Positions 22,101 to 33,252 of a DNA stretch of 64,000 nucleotides are shown piece by piece. Position numbers and translations under genes: made by a program. Position 1 is the first letter of the stretch. Each line of letters starts with the position of its first letter. The notes under the pieces were generated by a model, which made no database searches, was not told the DNA's origin, and was given only the letters and a program-made list of their open reading frames with translations. The stretch comes from Limonium bicolor (taxonomy: Eukaryota; Streptophyta; Magnoliopsida; Caryophyllales; Plumbaginaceae), in the NCBI GenBank assembly GCA_023374045.1, contig CM041779.1, positions 268,098,131 through 268,162,130 of the forward strand, in the 5' to 3' direction.

Positions 22101-24830
22101 ATGATTTTTTGGATTTTTGGGTGTTGGATTTTTTGGATGTATGATTTTTTTGGATGTATGATTTTTCTGGTATATGCTTTTTGTTGTTATTGGTCTCTAT
22201 GTGCATGGTATGCCGAATGGGAAAATGTTTGAATCCCTGGTATTTCTTGCTATCATTTCGAAGATCATGTTGTCGCTCGTGGGCAAAGACGGTTAATCAC
22301 CTGCAAAAAGTCACCAAAAAAGAATCTAACAGACGCAAATGCTAGTGCGCTTGAAAAATGGGATGAATGTTTGTGTGTGATGTGTTGAGAATGCAACATG
22401 TGATCATGCAATTTCTGCGAGATGGGTGTGATTCATGCATGATTAATGAATGTGAACTGACCGAAAATGGGAAGAAACAAGTTGTGCGTGCTAAAAGAAA
22501 TCAACTTTTTTAGAAAAACAGTTTTGAAAACACGTGTTTTCGAAGTGGTGGGTTTTCTCAATATGAGTTTTGACGCTCGGTCATTCGCAAATAAGATAGG
22601 GAGTGGGGAACCCTATACACATTGATCTAAATAAATTCAACAGGAATGTACAACCTATACACAAAGTCTATTCAGAAATTGACAAGAGAGAAAAGAATGT
22701 TAGGGGAAAACCTATACATCAATTCTAAAAAGTCATTAAATGGGGGAGTTTGAGCTTAAAAACTTCTCCCGAATTCTTCTGCTTCGTCTTCGAGCTTCTG
22801 ACTGACTGCTTATTCATGTGTGGGCTCCTGATTGGCCGTTCGATCGTCTTCGGGTTCGGTCAACAAGGTGACACTATGATCAAGAGAAATTGGTTGGTGC
22901 TCTTCTGACCCTCAGCAACTTCGAACTCGGATGGTTGTTTCTAGTCTTCATGTCACTGGACTCGGGTTGGTGCAGCTCTGATTTTTGGTTCAGACTGTTG
23001 TTGATCTTCATGCGCTCCACTTGCTCCGACGAGGAGGAAAATGAGGGGCTTTTTTTTTAGAAAGGAAAGATGAATGAGTCGAGCACAAAATCTTTGTGAA
23101 AATCCACCACTTTTGTGAAAACACGAAATGACTAGTACGCTCCACAGTAATGACCACTGCTCTTGAAGGTGGGTTGAACTTCAAAAATAGCGAGTCACAA
23201 CATGGGGACTAAATCATTTATTTTGAAATACGTTTGTGAAAATCAACTTCGAAAACTGTTTTCAAAAACAAGTTTGAGATAATATTCATGAAAAAGTTGT
23301 TTGAAATTCGTTTGTAAAAAGCAGGTTTTTGAAATCCGTTTTTGGAAATAGTTTTTTGAAATAACATTTGTAAGAAATACTGATCGAAAATCATTTGAAA
23401 GTAATAGATTTTTGAAATCTGGTCTTTACAAACCGTTGGACAAAGTTTATTTTCTGAAAGAATTTGATTGAAAATGATTTTGAAAACTGCTTTGGAAATA
23501 ACAATTTTGAAATCATTCGAGATGAACGGCTTTGAAGATATTTCATTAGAGCGTTCGACATGATTCGTTTTCTGATTTTTCAAGTGTTTAAATCGTGATC
23601 ACACAGACATAAGAACGAAAATATAAATCGTGGCTGGTTTTATGTGGAGCTGAGTGCGAATGATTGGGATAATCACCTTCCAGGTCAATCAGTGCTTCCA
23701 TACCACCGGGGGAACCGTCGTTCCTTCACTGTTCATCTCTCGGGATTTATCTCTATTATGCCTTGTGGGGCACGTCATCAAGAAAGTCCGGAGTGCTTAA
23801 GTTCGAAAGGTCAGGATACCCGAAGTGATACAGTCACATGAGCCACGGCCGGGGATTATCACAACATACTCACTTTTGGGAAACTTGGGGAAGTACTGCA
23901 TGGGAACGGGTCTCTCGTCATCTGCACGGTCAGGTGTGTCTAAAGTCCAAATTATTCACTGACTACGTTGTGCCATGTATGGGTATCCGGTAAATACGGG
24001 ATCCTCTATGGACGTGTAGCGTGACATTGGGCTTTAGAGACACCCGTGGTGCAGAGGAACAATGGAGAACTGAGCCCATGCAATCTTCAGGGTAAGGCAG
24101 AAGGGTGGTCAGACAGGCGGCATACAAGGGGGTGACTACCCATAAAACCCGTCCTAGACACCGGATTAGGCAGCTGGACACTGAAGGCTCATGGTTCACT
24201 ATATGCTGGTTTGGACTCGGATATGGAGGATAATTTTGGATCATGAGTCTTCAGGGCGTAGGTCGGTGACCGTCTCGCCTCGCGGGCTTAACCACTCAGT
24301 GAGTGACCCGACTCATGGGAAATCAATCGTGGAGGGCCGATGGGATGCCGTGACTCGTGGAAATAGGGGTGACACAGAGGAATGCATGTCCTAAGCTACC
24401 CATGCACTCACAACTTGTAAATGTAAAAGCGGTAATGGTGTAGGTCAATGACCGTCTCACCCCGCAACAAGCAACAATAATATGAATGCGGTAAATAAAC
24501 CATAGAAGAACAAGCAACCCTATTTACTAACTGTTTTGTCTTGAAGGCGGTAATTCCAATTGGTTGTATTAACCTGAAGGGAAGTTAGCTTCATTCAATC
24601 CTAAGTGTCTCTTTCTAATCGTGAGCTAATGATTAACCCAATTGTTGCAATGTTTGTTGAGGATTAACAAATCCTAGCTGTCCTCATCAGCTACACACTC
24701 TAAGTGTGGAGTAGAATAATCCTAGAGGCTTGAAAAGAATCTCTTGAAGGTTTTGAAAGAAGTGGGGAAGTCCCGACAATTTTGAATGGAGTTCAGTCTT
24801 CCTTGAGTTTGAGAAAAACTTACTCAAGTT
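19123..24830. other. R3 internal region without recognisable genes
   Basis: No gag, protease, RT, RNase H or integrase motif is visible on either strand. Within it are: a stretch rich in GATGGCTCCGG-type short repeats (about 19270-20095); the 64-bp hairpin block at 19718-19781; a GGATTTTTGGATGTATG microrepeat (22085-22175); an A/T-rich stretch with repeated TTTGAAA motifs (23218-23580); and a unique stretch near the primer site. An open frame of 103 codons (21439-21750, plus strand) has no recognised domain and opposes the element's orientation. A captured or decayed coding region cannot be excluded. Confidence 0.7.
19718..19781 (+). repeat. Conserved 64-bp hairpin block, internal copy
   Basis: This block lies in the R3 interior rather than the LTR. 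The inner stem differs (CAATT...GTATTG region) but the outer CTACGTA/TACGTAG-type arms are nearly preserved. Confidence 0.75.
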
Positions 24831-24848
24831 TCCCCAGCAGAGTCGCCA
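24831..24848 (-). other. R3 primer-binding site (Arg-tRNA type)
   Basis: The minus strand reads TGGCGACTCTGCTGGGGA, three bases after the end of the 5' LTR. This sequence type is typical of Tat/Ogre elements and sets both orientation and lineage. Confidence 0.8.
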
Positions 24849-25600
24849 TTCTGTGGAGGGTGATTTTTCGGTATGAGGGGGGTCTATCTAAATATGGTCT
24901 GACTAAAAGCCTAGATCCTAGAAATGCCATTCTGTGGAGGGTGAAAACCCGTTATTCTTGGCATCCCTCAAATACCTACTAAATCGTCCGTCTTTCCCAG
25001 AAAGCATGAAGGGGAGTGCAAGTGTGCACTACACCCGCTCTCGATGGGCTCCACGCGGACTTATGCCCTAAGGCGGAAGTTGACTAGAGTCGCCACCTAG
25101 TTTGACCTAAGGAACTAGGAAGGGAGGAGAAGGGTTCTAGAACCGTTAATTGACTCTGTGATTTGTTGCCTATGGATAGGACTTATCTGATCAAGCCAGA
25201 GATTCTGTGTGGGTTCGTACTGGGTTACACCCCTTAGAAGTGGCAACGACCACGACTTCGGATTGGTGCCCGAGGAAACCTCGGTCTCCAATTGTCGGGA
25301 TTGCCTTCTTTCAAAACCTTTTTGGAGAGATTCATTTAAAAGCCAAGGAAGGATAGGATTAGGACGAGGAGAGAGAAAGAGAGTGGATGAGGTGAGCTTT
25401 TCTGTCAAGCTAGCACCCAGAAAAGGGATAGGTGAATTCGGATGAGTGTAGAATGAGAATTGGGAAAAGTCTGAGATTGAGTGAATAGACAAGACTTAGT
25501 GTCTGATGGTTTGAAGTTCGTGGGAGCCGAAGAAGGTTTGAGCGTTTTGAGAGATGTGAGAGCCACCGTAGGGGGGAAGGGGTTTTTTGTTTGGAATGGG

Positions 25601-25664
25601 GTCGCACCCTAGGTGGGCTGCCTACGTACTCAACTCCCTGTTGAGATCAGACCTTACGTAGTTC
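25601..25664 (+). repeat. Conserved 64-bp hairpin block, copy 4
   Basis: LTR counterpart of 12821-12884, with the stem sequences unchanged. Confidence 0.8.
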
Positions 25665-25936
25665 ACGGTTTAGGATTTTGGAATTTTGATGTTTGATGTG
25701 TGGGATGTTATAGTCTGTGAGACGCTCGGGTCTATGAGACGTTTGAAACCTTAAGATGTCAAAATCTATGAGACGCTCGGATCTGTGAGACACTCGGGTC
25801 TGTGAGATGCTCTGGTCTGTGGATATTCGAATCATTGGGATAACAAAGTCTGTGAGACGCTCGGGTCTGTGAGACAATACGGGGTTGTTTGGAGGTGAGA
25901 TGGCTGAGTGAAAAATGGCATTTTGATTGATGTGGG

Positions 25937-25999
25937 GTCGCACCCTGTGTGGGTTGCCTACGTACTCAACTCCTGTTGAGATCAGACCTTACGTAGTTC
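25937..25999 (+). repeat. Conserved 64-bp hairpin block, copy 5
   Basis: LTR counterpart of 13157-13220, with one base lost in the inner loop. Confidence 0.8.
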
Positions 26000-28900
26000 A
26001 GGATTTTTGGAGATGTTTGAAGTTTCAGGTTTGAGGGGGTAATCTATGAGACGCTCGGGTCTATGGGACGTTTGAAACCTTGAGATGTTGAAGTCTGTGA
26101 GACGCTCGAATCTGTGAGACGCTCGGGTCTGTGAGATGTTCGGGTCTGTGAGACATTCAAGTCATTGGAATGACAAAGTCTGTGAGACGCTCGGGTCTAT
26201 GAGATATTTACAGTGTAGGAGAAATTGGAGCGGAATTGAAATCGAAGTTGAACCGGGGTTGAATGAATATTGATTCGAATTGGAATTGAAATGAATTTGG
26301 ATTTGAATGAGTTTGGAATTGAATTGAATTGGATTTGAAATTGAATTGGATTTGAATTTGAAATTGATGATGAATTGGGTTCGAATCGAATTTGGTTTGA
26401 ATTGAGTTTGGGTTGGGTTTGGACTTGGGCCGGCTATGGGCTGGGCTGTGTATGGGTGTTGGGTCAAGTTGGGATGGGAAAATTTGGGCTAGAGAATAAA
26501 ATTTACAAGAAGAAATCAGATTGGAGATGAGTTTGTTACTGAAAAAAACGTTGGGATTTGTATTTACAAGATGATTATGAGAGAAAATTCTGAATTTGAG
26601 GATGGAGGGCAAGAAGACGTGACGGTAACTAGATTTTGAATCAAAGGGTTTGAAGATCTGAAACGAGAATGAGGTTGTTAATCACATATATACATATATT
26701 AGGTACATTTTAGGGTTTAGGGTGTTACCACCATGAGATAGGCCAATGGTCTATCAGGCCAGGGGAACACCCTCTATCCTAAAGGGGTCATTGTTTGCTT
26801 ATAAATAAATGTGTGTGTTAGGGTTTAGGATATCACCACCACGAGATAGGCCAATGGTCTATCAGGCCAGGGGGACCCCTCTATCCTAATGGCTTGGATC
26901 TAAGGACATAACTAGGGCTTAGAAATAGTCCAAAGTACAAGGAAATGAATTGAAGAATGCAATAAAGCTAGATATACAGCATGTATATGTACGGATGCAA
27001 ACTCACATGATGAACAATAGGTCAAAACTGGTAACAGCAGCCATTCAAAAAAATCACATATGTTCATTGTTATTGAAACCGGCGATTGTTCTGATCTAAT
27101 CCAAAATTTCAAGATACAAAGTCAAAAACTGAAACGTCAATCAATCCTAAACTAAATTACCGAAACTTCCGCACATTCATTTTTATCATTTCCTTTTTCT
27201 GTTTTGTTTTTTTTTATGTAATGCTGGAAATTGATGGTGATTAAGAACCCAAATGAACAGCAAACCAAGTCATGACGACCTCTCCTACTTTCTACTTTTA
27301 TTATCCGTTGAAGTTCAAAGTCTAGCATCAAGTTAAACAAATCGGAAGCATCATAACAAAGGTAAGACAAGGTTCAGCTACTCAGGTCTTTTTATTTCTT
27401 TTACTCACACGTACTAACAGATGGACGTTCAGAAACAAACTAGAGCAACCGCAAAACAACAACGACCATCATACATCACCAGATGGCTTTTTACGATATT
27501 CAGCAGTCAAAACAAAGGCATGCTTTTCACAATACCAACAGATTTCAACAGAACACTTTTAATATATTTGCCAAGCAACTGAGGTTATTTAGGTACAGAT
27601 CAAATCCGAATGAAGGTTTGCAGGCATAATCTGTAAAGATAGACAAGAACACCACTACAAGCTACTACAAACTCATCAGATTACCAAAGTAAGCAAATTG
27701 GCAGTTTAGAAGGATGGAAAAGATATATTAGTATTGACTGAAGATGAATGTTATTCACCGGGAAACCCAGGTGGAGATCGTGTAAATCGCCTCTGCATCT
27801 TGTAATTTAGATGCTTCTGTGAACAACTCAAATACATAAGGTTAGTCCAGAGACGGAAACGATAATTCCTTGAGAACCAGGGCCTCAGTTAAATACTGGT
27901 GCATATGTACCAGTGAATATTGGTTTCCACCCGGTGAACAAAAACTAGATACCACTTCAGAAGAGGATGTGGATACTTCAAAAAGTTTTTGAACCAGAGA
28001 AACTAACTTCAGTCGGGTGAGTTAAACACGCACCCAAAAAAGAATGAGCCACGGAATATGGTCTTAGAGACCGAAACCGGGTAGAATAGAGTAGCTTCTT
28101 GTCCTAAATCAGAAGCGAAATATTCGTAATCTTGACACTTTTCTATGAATCCCCGAAGCTCATAGGAGTTGGGCATTCATTTGTGTGTATATGTATAGCC
28201 AAAACGCTCACGACAGAATGAAGAAACCGATAACCAATATATATGTACAGAGGAGGGTGGAGTCGAAATTCGAAAGAAGAAAGCAAATGGACGGGGTTCG
28301 ACATTGACACCGATGAGTCTCCGGCGAAGTCGAAGCTAGACATGCCATCTTCCTTTGAGTTTCATTTGGCAAATTAATACAGAGAATATATAGTAACCAT
28401 GATGAAAAGAAACAAAAAATTTGAGGATTATCCTCAAAACTGGTAAGCAAAGTATAGGGACGAAAGGTTGAGCGCAAACAGATTTTGAAAAATACAGAGG
28501 AAGGGGTGGAGAATCGGCATGAACATCGGAAAAAGGCTTCCGGAAATGCCATACTCCTTCTCGTTTAAACATCACCGAACCGGATCCTTTGGCATGAACT
28601 TAAACGAAGAACAAACAGAGAAGATGGAGAGGGTCGGGAGTGTGTAGAAAATCGAGTTTAGAAAGCAACGAGAGATGAATACCACTTACTTCACGTCTGG
28701 TAGTAACGAAAACGATAGGGTAGGTAAATGACGAGAGGCGGACAAGGTTTTTGGCATGGGAACGGTGGTGGCGATGGAGTTCGGTGGCGGAAATTTTTCT
28801 GGGGCTGAGTACTGGGGCGATTCGACTGAGAAAGATGATGGCGGAAGGTACGAGGTTGATGGTGGAAGTCGTGGGTGTAGACGAAAAAACGTGGATTAGA

Positions 28901-30014
28901 AGAATTGAAGATAGAATAATATGTTGTCGACTGTTGGGATCCAATGGAATCATCTCTACAGTGTTGTTCTTTTATAAACAAATCTAGGGTTTTTTAGACT
29001 AGGTCAATTTGGTTTTTATTTGGACTAACTTAACAAGAATGGGCCTTATTTTGGATATGGGGTAGGAAAAATTGGATCCAAGAGAGTCAGGCCTCATTCG
29101 GTTGGTCTGTTGGGTGAAAAAGAATAAATAAAAAAACAGGGCAATGGCAATACCAAGTATCGAACCCTCAACCACACCCTTTCTTCCCATCAACATCCAC
29201 CGGCTGTGCTAAGACAGCATCCATAATACTTACACGAGGATTAGCACTTAAGTTCTAACCGAAGCCAGGAGAAAAATGAAGTGCACTAGCGCCCATACCA
29301 AGATTCAAACATGATACCTGTTGATTCACAAGTAAATACTCTAACCGGGTGAGCTATGCCAGAATGCAATATATACATGCAAGAAACAAACTAAAGTTTG
29401 TATTCGAATCAGGTGACGTTTCTAAAAATGCTATTGCTCTAAATGGAAATGTACAGTGAAATGAATAAGTTTAATCCAACAAAATGAAATGTTTCTTTCC
29501 TATGAGTCGTGAAATTATGGAATGTAGATGATAAAACTACAAAACAAAAAGAAATATAAAATAACGAAATACCATAATAATGAGTACATAAAATAATGAA
29601 ATAGTACTAATATGATGGAAGTGAAAATACAAGTGAAAAGAGTGGAAACCGGATTGGATATGTACGAGTGATGGAAAAATAAGATATAATATACAAGTAA
29701 TAAAATAGCATAAAATAAGAACAATATGAAACAAAATGGGAAAAACAAAATAAGCAAAGACAAAGTGAAAATGGTAAAATAAGTAAATAGACACAGGGAC
29801 GGGTTTAAAACCGGATGATTGTTGAAATTTTTTGGAAACCGTTGTATTTATTTCTGAAATGCTTTGAGAAAATGATTAAGAATTTTATCATAAAATGATG
29901 GTTTCGTTTTGGCATGCACGTTGATACGTTTTGAGAAAGAAAGGCGACGACCCCTCTTATTTTATTCATTATTTCAGAATTTGCTTTATGGGGTGAGAAT
30001 TTTTGGTGTCTACA

Positions 30015-30242
30015 ACTGGCCTCCTGGGGGTCTCCTGCCTCATCGAACGACGGCGGCTTCAGCTTCATAAACTCCTGAAGCGCCTTCACATTCCGGCCTC
30101 CAGCATCAGCCCCAGCTGGGCCTGGCCCGTCAACTGGTCCTCCTCCAGCTGGTCCACCCCCTGCAGCCATGGTCTGCATGAGCTGCGTCATAAACTGCTG
30201 AACAGCATCAGCAACGTTTCCTGTAGCTCTTCTTGGCGGCAT
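30015..30242 (-). pseudogene. R2 gag N-terminus, cut by R3
   Basis: It starts with MPPRRATGNVADAVQQFM, a Gly/Pro/Ala-rich stretch and LKPPSFDEAGDP, the usual opening of Tekay-type Gag before the capsid domain. The start codon is at 30240-30242, about 90 bp downstream (minus sense) of the primer site. Homology stops at the R3 insertion; the rest of the frame, down to 29805, reads into the R3 LTR and has no meaning. The continuation of this Gag is at 12071-10853. Confidence 0.85.
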
Positions 30243-30330
30243 TCTGAAAGTCCAACAACAAGCAGTTAAACTCAGACACTAGCACTGACGTTTCTGACTG
30301 GCTGGCTAACTTAAAATCCCAGCAGATTAG

Positions 30331-30350
30331 AACCCAGAGCTCTGATACCA
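30331..30350 (-). other. R2 primer-binding site (initiator Met tRNA)
   Basis: The minus strand reads TGGTATCAGAGCTCTGGGTT five bases after the end of the 5' LTR, the canonical initiator-tRNA complement. Confidence 0.92.
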
Positions 30351-30355
30351 CTAAA

Positions 30356-32568
30356 TGTAACACCCCCAAACACTGGCCTAGGAGTTAGGGGTATTACACG
30401 CCGCGTATTATTACATAATAACGCAAGGCTCTAATAAACGAACTTAAACAGATAATCAAACAAGGCCCAAAATGAATAATTGATTAAAGTACAATCAAAA
30501 TGATGTCGTAACATCCCAGAAGTTATTACAGAACCCACCAAACGAATGTCAAAAGCGGAAGTTAACTGAAGAGGCCTAAAGGCTCAAAGTCAAATACAAA
30601 TGTCTCAAAAGAATTCTGAATAACATAACGAACTAAACTCCAGAGCTGAGCAAAGTGACCCTCGCTGATCAATCTGCAATGTTAGATAGAGTAGGGGAAT
30701 GAGCAAACAACTATGCCCAGTAGATGACCAACTTCATCAACCAGCATGCTCAAAACATTTTAAGAATGTTAACAAATCAGAAGGAGTCGCAAGGAGTCCA
30801 TGAACATGTCAGAAAACAGAAGCAGAAGTCCAAACAGCAAAGGACTAAACAGAGTCAGAGGCAGACAGAATCAGAAAACAGAGCGGGACACTAGTTGATC
30901 ACGGCATACAGACAGAACGAGCAACCAGCTCGTGAACAGAACGAGGAAACCTCACTCGTAAACAGAACAGGTGGAACACCTGTGAACAGAACGGGGAACA
31001 TCACCCGTGAGCAGAAGGATCCTACATAGCGCGCTACGAGACAGCGAGACCAGCCATCCAAAGGTTCAGACACAGAGATAACTAGGTCCCAAAACAGAAG
31101 CTTAAAACAGATAAGCACATGTGCGCCAAAGGCACCAGAAAGCACATAAGTAGCTTGGAAATCAGAAGGGGAAACCAACCCCGCAAACGGAAGTCAAAAC
31201 GGAGCTCAAACGAGCAAGTTATGGTCAAAACAGAGCCAAGTCCGAACATGTGTCCGGACATCAATGTTCGGACACAGGTCGAACCTTAAATCAGAAGCAG
31301 AGACAGAGGTGTCCGAACATCAAAGCTCGGACGGATGTTCGGACGCTCTTCGGAAATCAAATACGCATAAAGTCCGAACATGTGTCCGAATGACCAAGTT
31401 CGGACACAGGTCGAAGCAAAATCAGAAGAAGGAGATAGGTGTGTCCGAACTTCTGTCCGGACTTACAAGTTCGGACATCATTCAAGACTTGTAAGTCGGA
31501 CTCGTCCTCGCACCCCGTCCGAACATCGAAGCTCGGACGGAAGTTCGGACACAGCAAAAAACTCAGAAATTCAAAGCGCAACAGGGCATGTCCGAACTTC
31601 CAAGGTCGGACGGAAGTTCAGACGCGCCAAAAAACCCAGTAAACAGAGGCAATTTTCACACAAACAGAGGCACCAAAACAATGTCAAAACATTACAAGTT
31701 TGCAGAAAACAACCTTGGGGGTTTGTAGGCGTTAAACAGACAGTTCACAATCACAATTCTTAGACAGATCACAATCAAAGTTCAGAACCGGAACGAAACT
31801 CCCCAAGGCCGAACACACTAATCGAATCCATCAGCCACCTACCTCAATAATCAGCAGACGAAACCCAAAATCTGAAGCAGCAGAACCCAGCCAACGCAGA
31901 CACCAAAACGCAGACCGAAACGTATTTCCAATTCAGTGAACAAAACACAATTGCAGGAACAACCTCAACTCAGAAAAATAGAGAACTCACAACCCTGGAA
32001 CTGCCACTGACAAACGCAATTCAAATCCTTACCTGATTCTGCCAACGAAATCGCAGAGGGACCAACAGCAGAAGAAATTGAGAGAGAATGCGGGAGCAAC
32101 CACTGATTCACAATCAGATTGTAGAGGGGAAATTAGAACGTGAAAATCCTCAGAACTGTAGAACCGAAGAAGGCTAGTTACTGTACCTTAAATTGAATAG
32201 GAAACACAACGAAGAGGATGGATCCACAGCAGAGACTCGAATCTTCAAACCGGCACAGCAACCCTTACAGATCGAGGAGGGTATGAGAATACAGAGAGAG
32301 GGTTGAGAGAGAGGAGCGTCCCAGCAGTTGAAACTGATCGGGAAACTAGATAGTGAGAGTGTGGTGAGAAACGTGGTTAGGGAAGTAATTAAGGATGATT
32401 TATTATGGGATAATAATAGGTTCTCACCAGAAAATCAAATGGGAAGGGAAAAAGACTTCATCGTCCTCAGCTTAATTAGAATGGACCTCCTTGTCCTGAA
32501 TAATGAAATATCTCAACATAAGACAACGTTACACGAAATAAAATTGTAACGAACTTTGGGTTATAACA
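30356..32568 (-). repeat. R2 5' LTR
   Basis: 2213 bp and collinear with the 3' LTR, including the palindromic GTCCGAAC array (31240-31625). Relative to the other copy it has an extra ~23 bp near 30820 and about 1-2% scattered substitutions by eye. Confidence 0.9.
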
Positions 32569-32573
32569 TAAGG
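32569..32573 (+). repeat. Target-site duplication of R2 (right copy)
   Basis: TAAGG, identical to 5579-5583. Confidence 0.9.
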
Positions 32574-33042
32574 TCTCGATCTCCTGCCTTTTTCTCTGCT
32601 TTAGGTATTCGGGGTAGTACTTCTCCCGCAACACTTCTACAAACGCTGTCCATCCAAAGTCCGGTGTAGCTCTACGGTGGCCCTCCACAGACCGCCACTA
32701 AATGTCAGCTGCGTCCATCAGGTTATACGCGGCGATGTCGACTTTCTGGTCTTCTGGAACTCTGACAGTCTTGAACTCCTTCTAGTGCTCTGCAATGAAC
32801 TTCTCCAGTGCGGCGGGGTCCGGTGCCCCTGAATAAGTCGGCACTCTCGCATCTGTAACGCTCTTCAACCAGTTGGTTTCCCTGAGCTGCGGCGGGTGGG
32901 GTATGGCTCCCGTAAGTTGAGCTCCTAGTTGCTGCACGAAGGCCGCCATGGCTGTTGCTAGGCCTGGTACTGCTGAAACATCCGCCGGTGTCTCGCCACC
33001 GCCTCCACTGCTGCCTCCACGTGGTCTTTCTCTTGTCGACAT
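32574..33042 (-). pseudogene. R1 gypsy gag, N-terminal half
   Basis: It opens with MSTRERPRGGSSGGGGE and continues through a hydrophobic Ala/Gln stretch to PTYSGAPDPAALEKF, which is typical of plant gypsy Gag. A stop at 32782-32784 and another near 32700 interrupt it. The capsid segment then resumes (GWTAFVEVLREKYYPEYLK) and is cut by R2 at the TAAGG site. The remaining capsid and the zinc knuckle are at 5578-4959. Confidence 0.8.
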
Positions 33043-33230
33043 CTATAGTATATTATTATTACTACTCGGTTGCTACACCGTTTACATACACCATCACAAA
33101 TAAGAAGGTTAATCAATAACAATAAGATATTCCTAGATTTTTCTAGGTCACGAATCCTCACAGACGTTTCCCCGTATTCCCAAATATCCTATGCTCATAT
33201 TCTTGACTCAGTATCTTTCATCAGAGCGGT

Positions 33231-33247
33231 ACTCCGCTCTGATACCA
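33231..33247 (-). other. R1 primer-binding site (initiator Met tRNA)
   Basis: The minus strand reads TGGTATCAGAGCGGAGT five bases after the LTR end at 33253. A short inverted repeat (CGGTACTCCG) overlaps it. Confidence 0.85.
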
Positions 33248-33252
33248 CTTTT

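Larger units (their letters stand above)
12077..30014 (-). mobile_element. R3: 17.9-kb non-coding Tat/Ogre-type LTR element (LARD-like)
   Basis: An intact LTR-retrotransposon structure without recognisable gag or pol. The LTRs are 12077-17248 and 24852-30014 (5172 and 5163 bp), starting TGTGGAGGG and ending TGTCTACA on the plus strand, flanked by ACTGG on both sides. The primer site at 24831-24848 reads, on the minus strand, TGGCGACTCTGCTGGGGA, the Arg-tRNA-type site known from Tat/Ogre elements, so the element is oriented minus. A purine-rich tract (AAGGGGAGCC) lies at 17249-17262 next to the 3' LTR. The 7.6-kb interior has only short, unrecognised frames. The tandem array close to the 3' LTR matches the position of the hypervariable 3' untranslated region described for Tat/Ogre elements. 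It presumably moved using enzymes from a full-length relative. Confidence 0.9.
24852..30014 (-). repeat. R3 5' LTR
   Basis: 5163 bp, collinear with the 3' LTR and carrying the same internal features: border duplication 24926-24943, hairpin blocks 25601-25664 and 25937-25999, and the tRNA-like pair near 29152-29216 and 29300-29365. Differences between the copies are mostly 1-5-bp indels with fewer substitutions. Confidence 0.9.
5584..32568 (-). mobile_element. R2: Tekay-type chromovirus (Ty3/gypsy), split by R3
   Basis: This is an LTR retrotransposon in minus orientation. The 5' LTR is at 30356-32568 and the 3' LTR at 5584-7771, with an initiator-Met primer site at 30331-30350. A polypurine tract sits next to the 3' LTR (7772-7788; on the minus strand AAGGGGGAGGTGA). 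The domain order is gag, protease, RT, RNase H, integrase, chromodomain, as in chromoviruses; LTR size, primer type and C-terminal chromodomain fit the Tekay/Del group. R3 interrupts gag. Without R3 the element would be about 9 kb. The LTRs differ by scattered substitutions and one ~23-bp indel, which suggests a moderately young insertion that has already lost coding capacity. Confidence 0.9.

Noticed and set aside
23218..23583. 121-codon minus-strand frame
   Set aside because: Lys/Asn/Phe-rich product of TTTGAAA repeats, with no recognisable domain.
29805..30014. C-terminal part of the 145-codon frame that starts at 30242
   Set aside because: Beyond the ACTGG junction the frame reads into the R3 LTR; only 30015-30242 is R2 gag.
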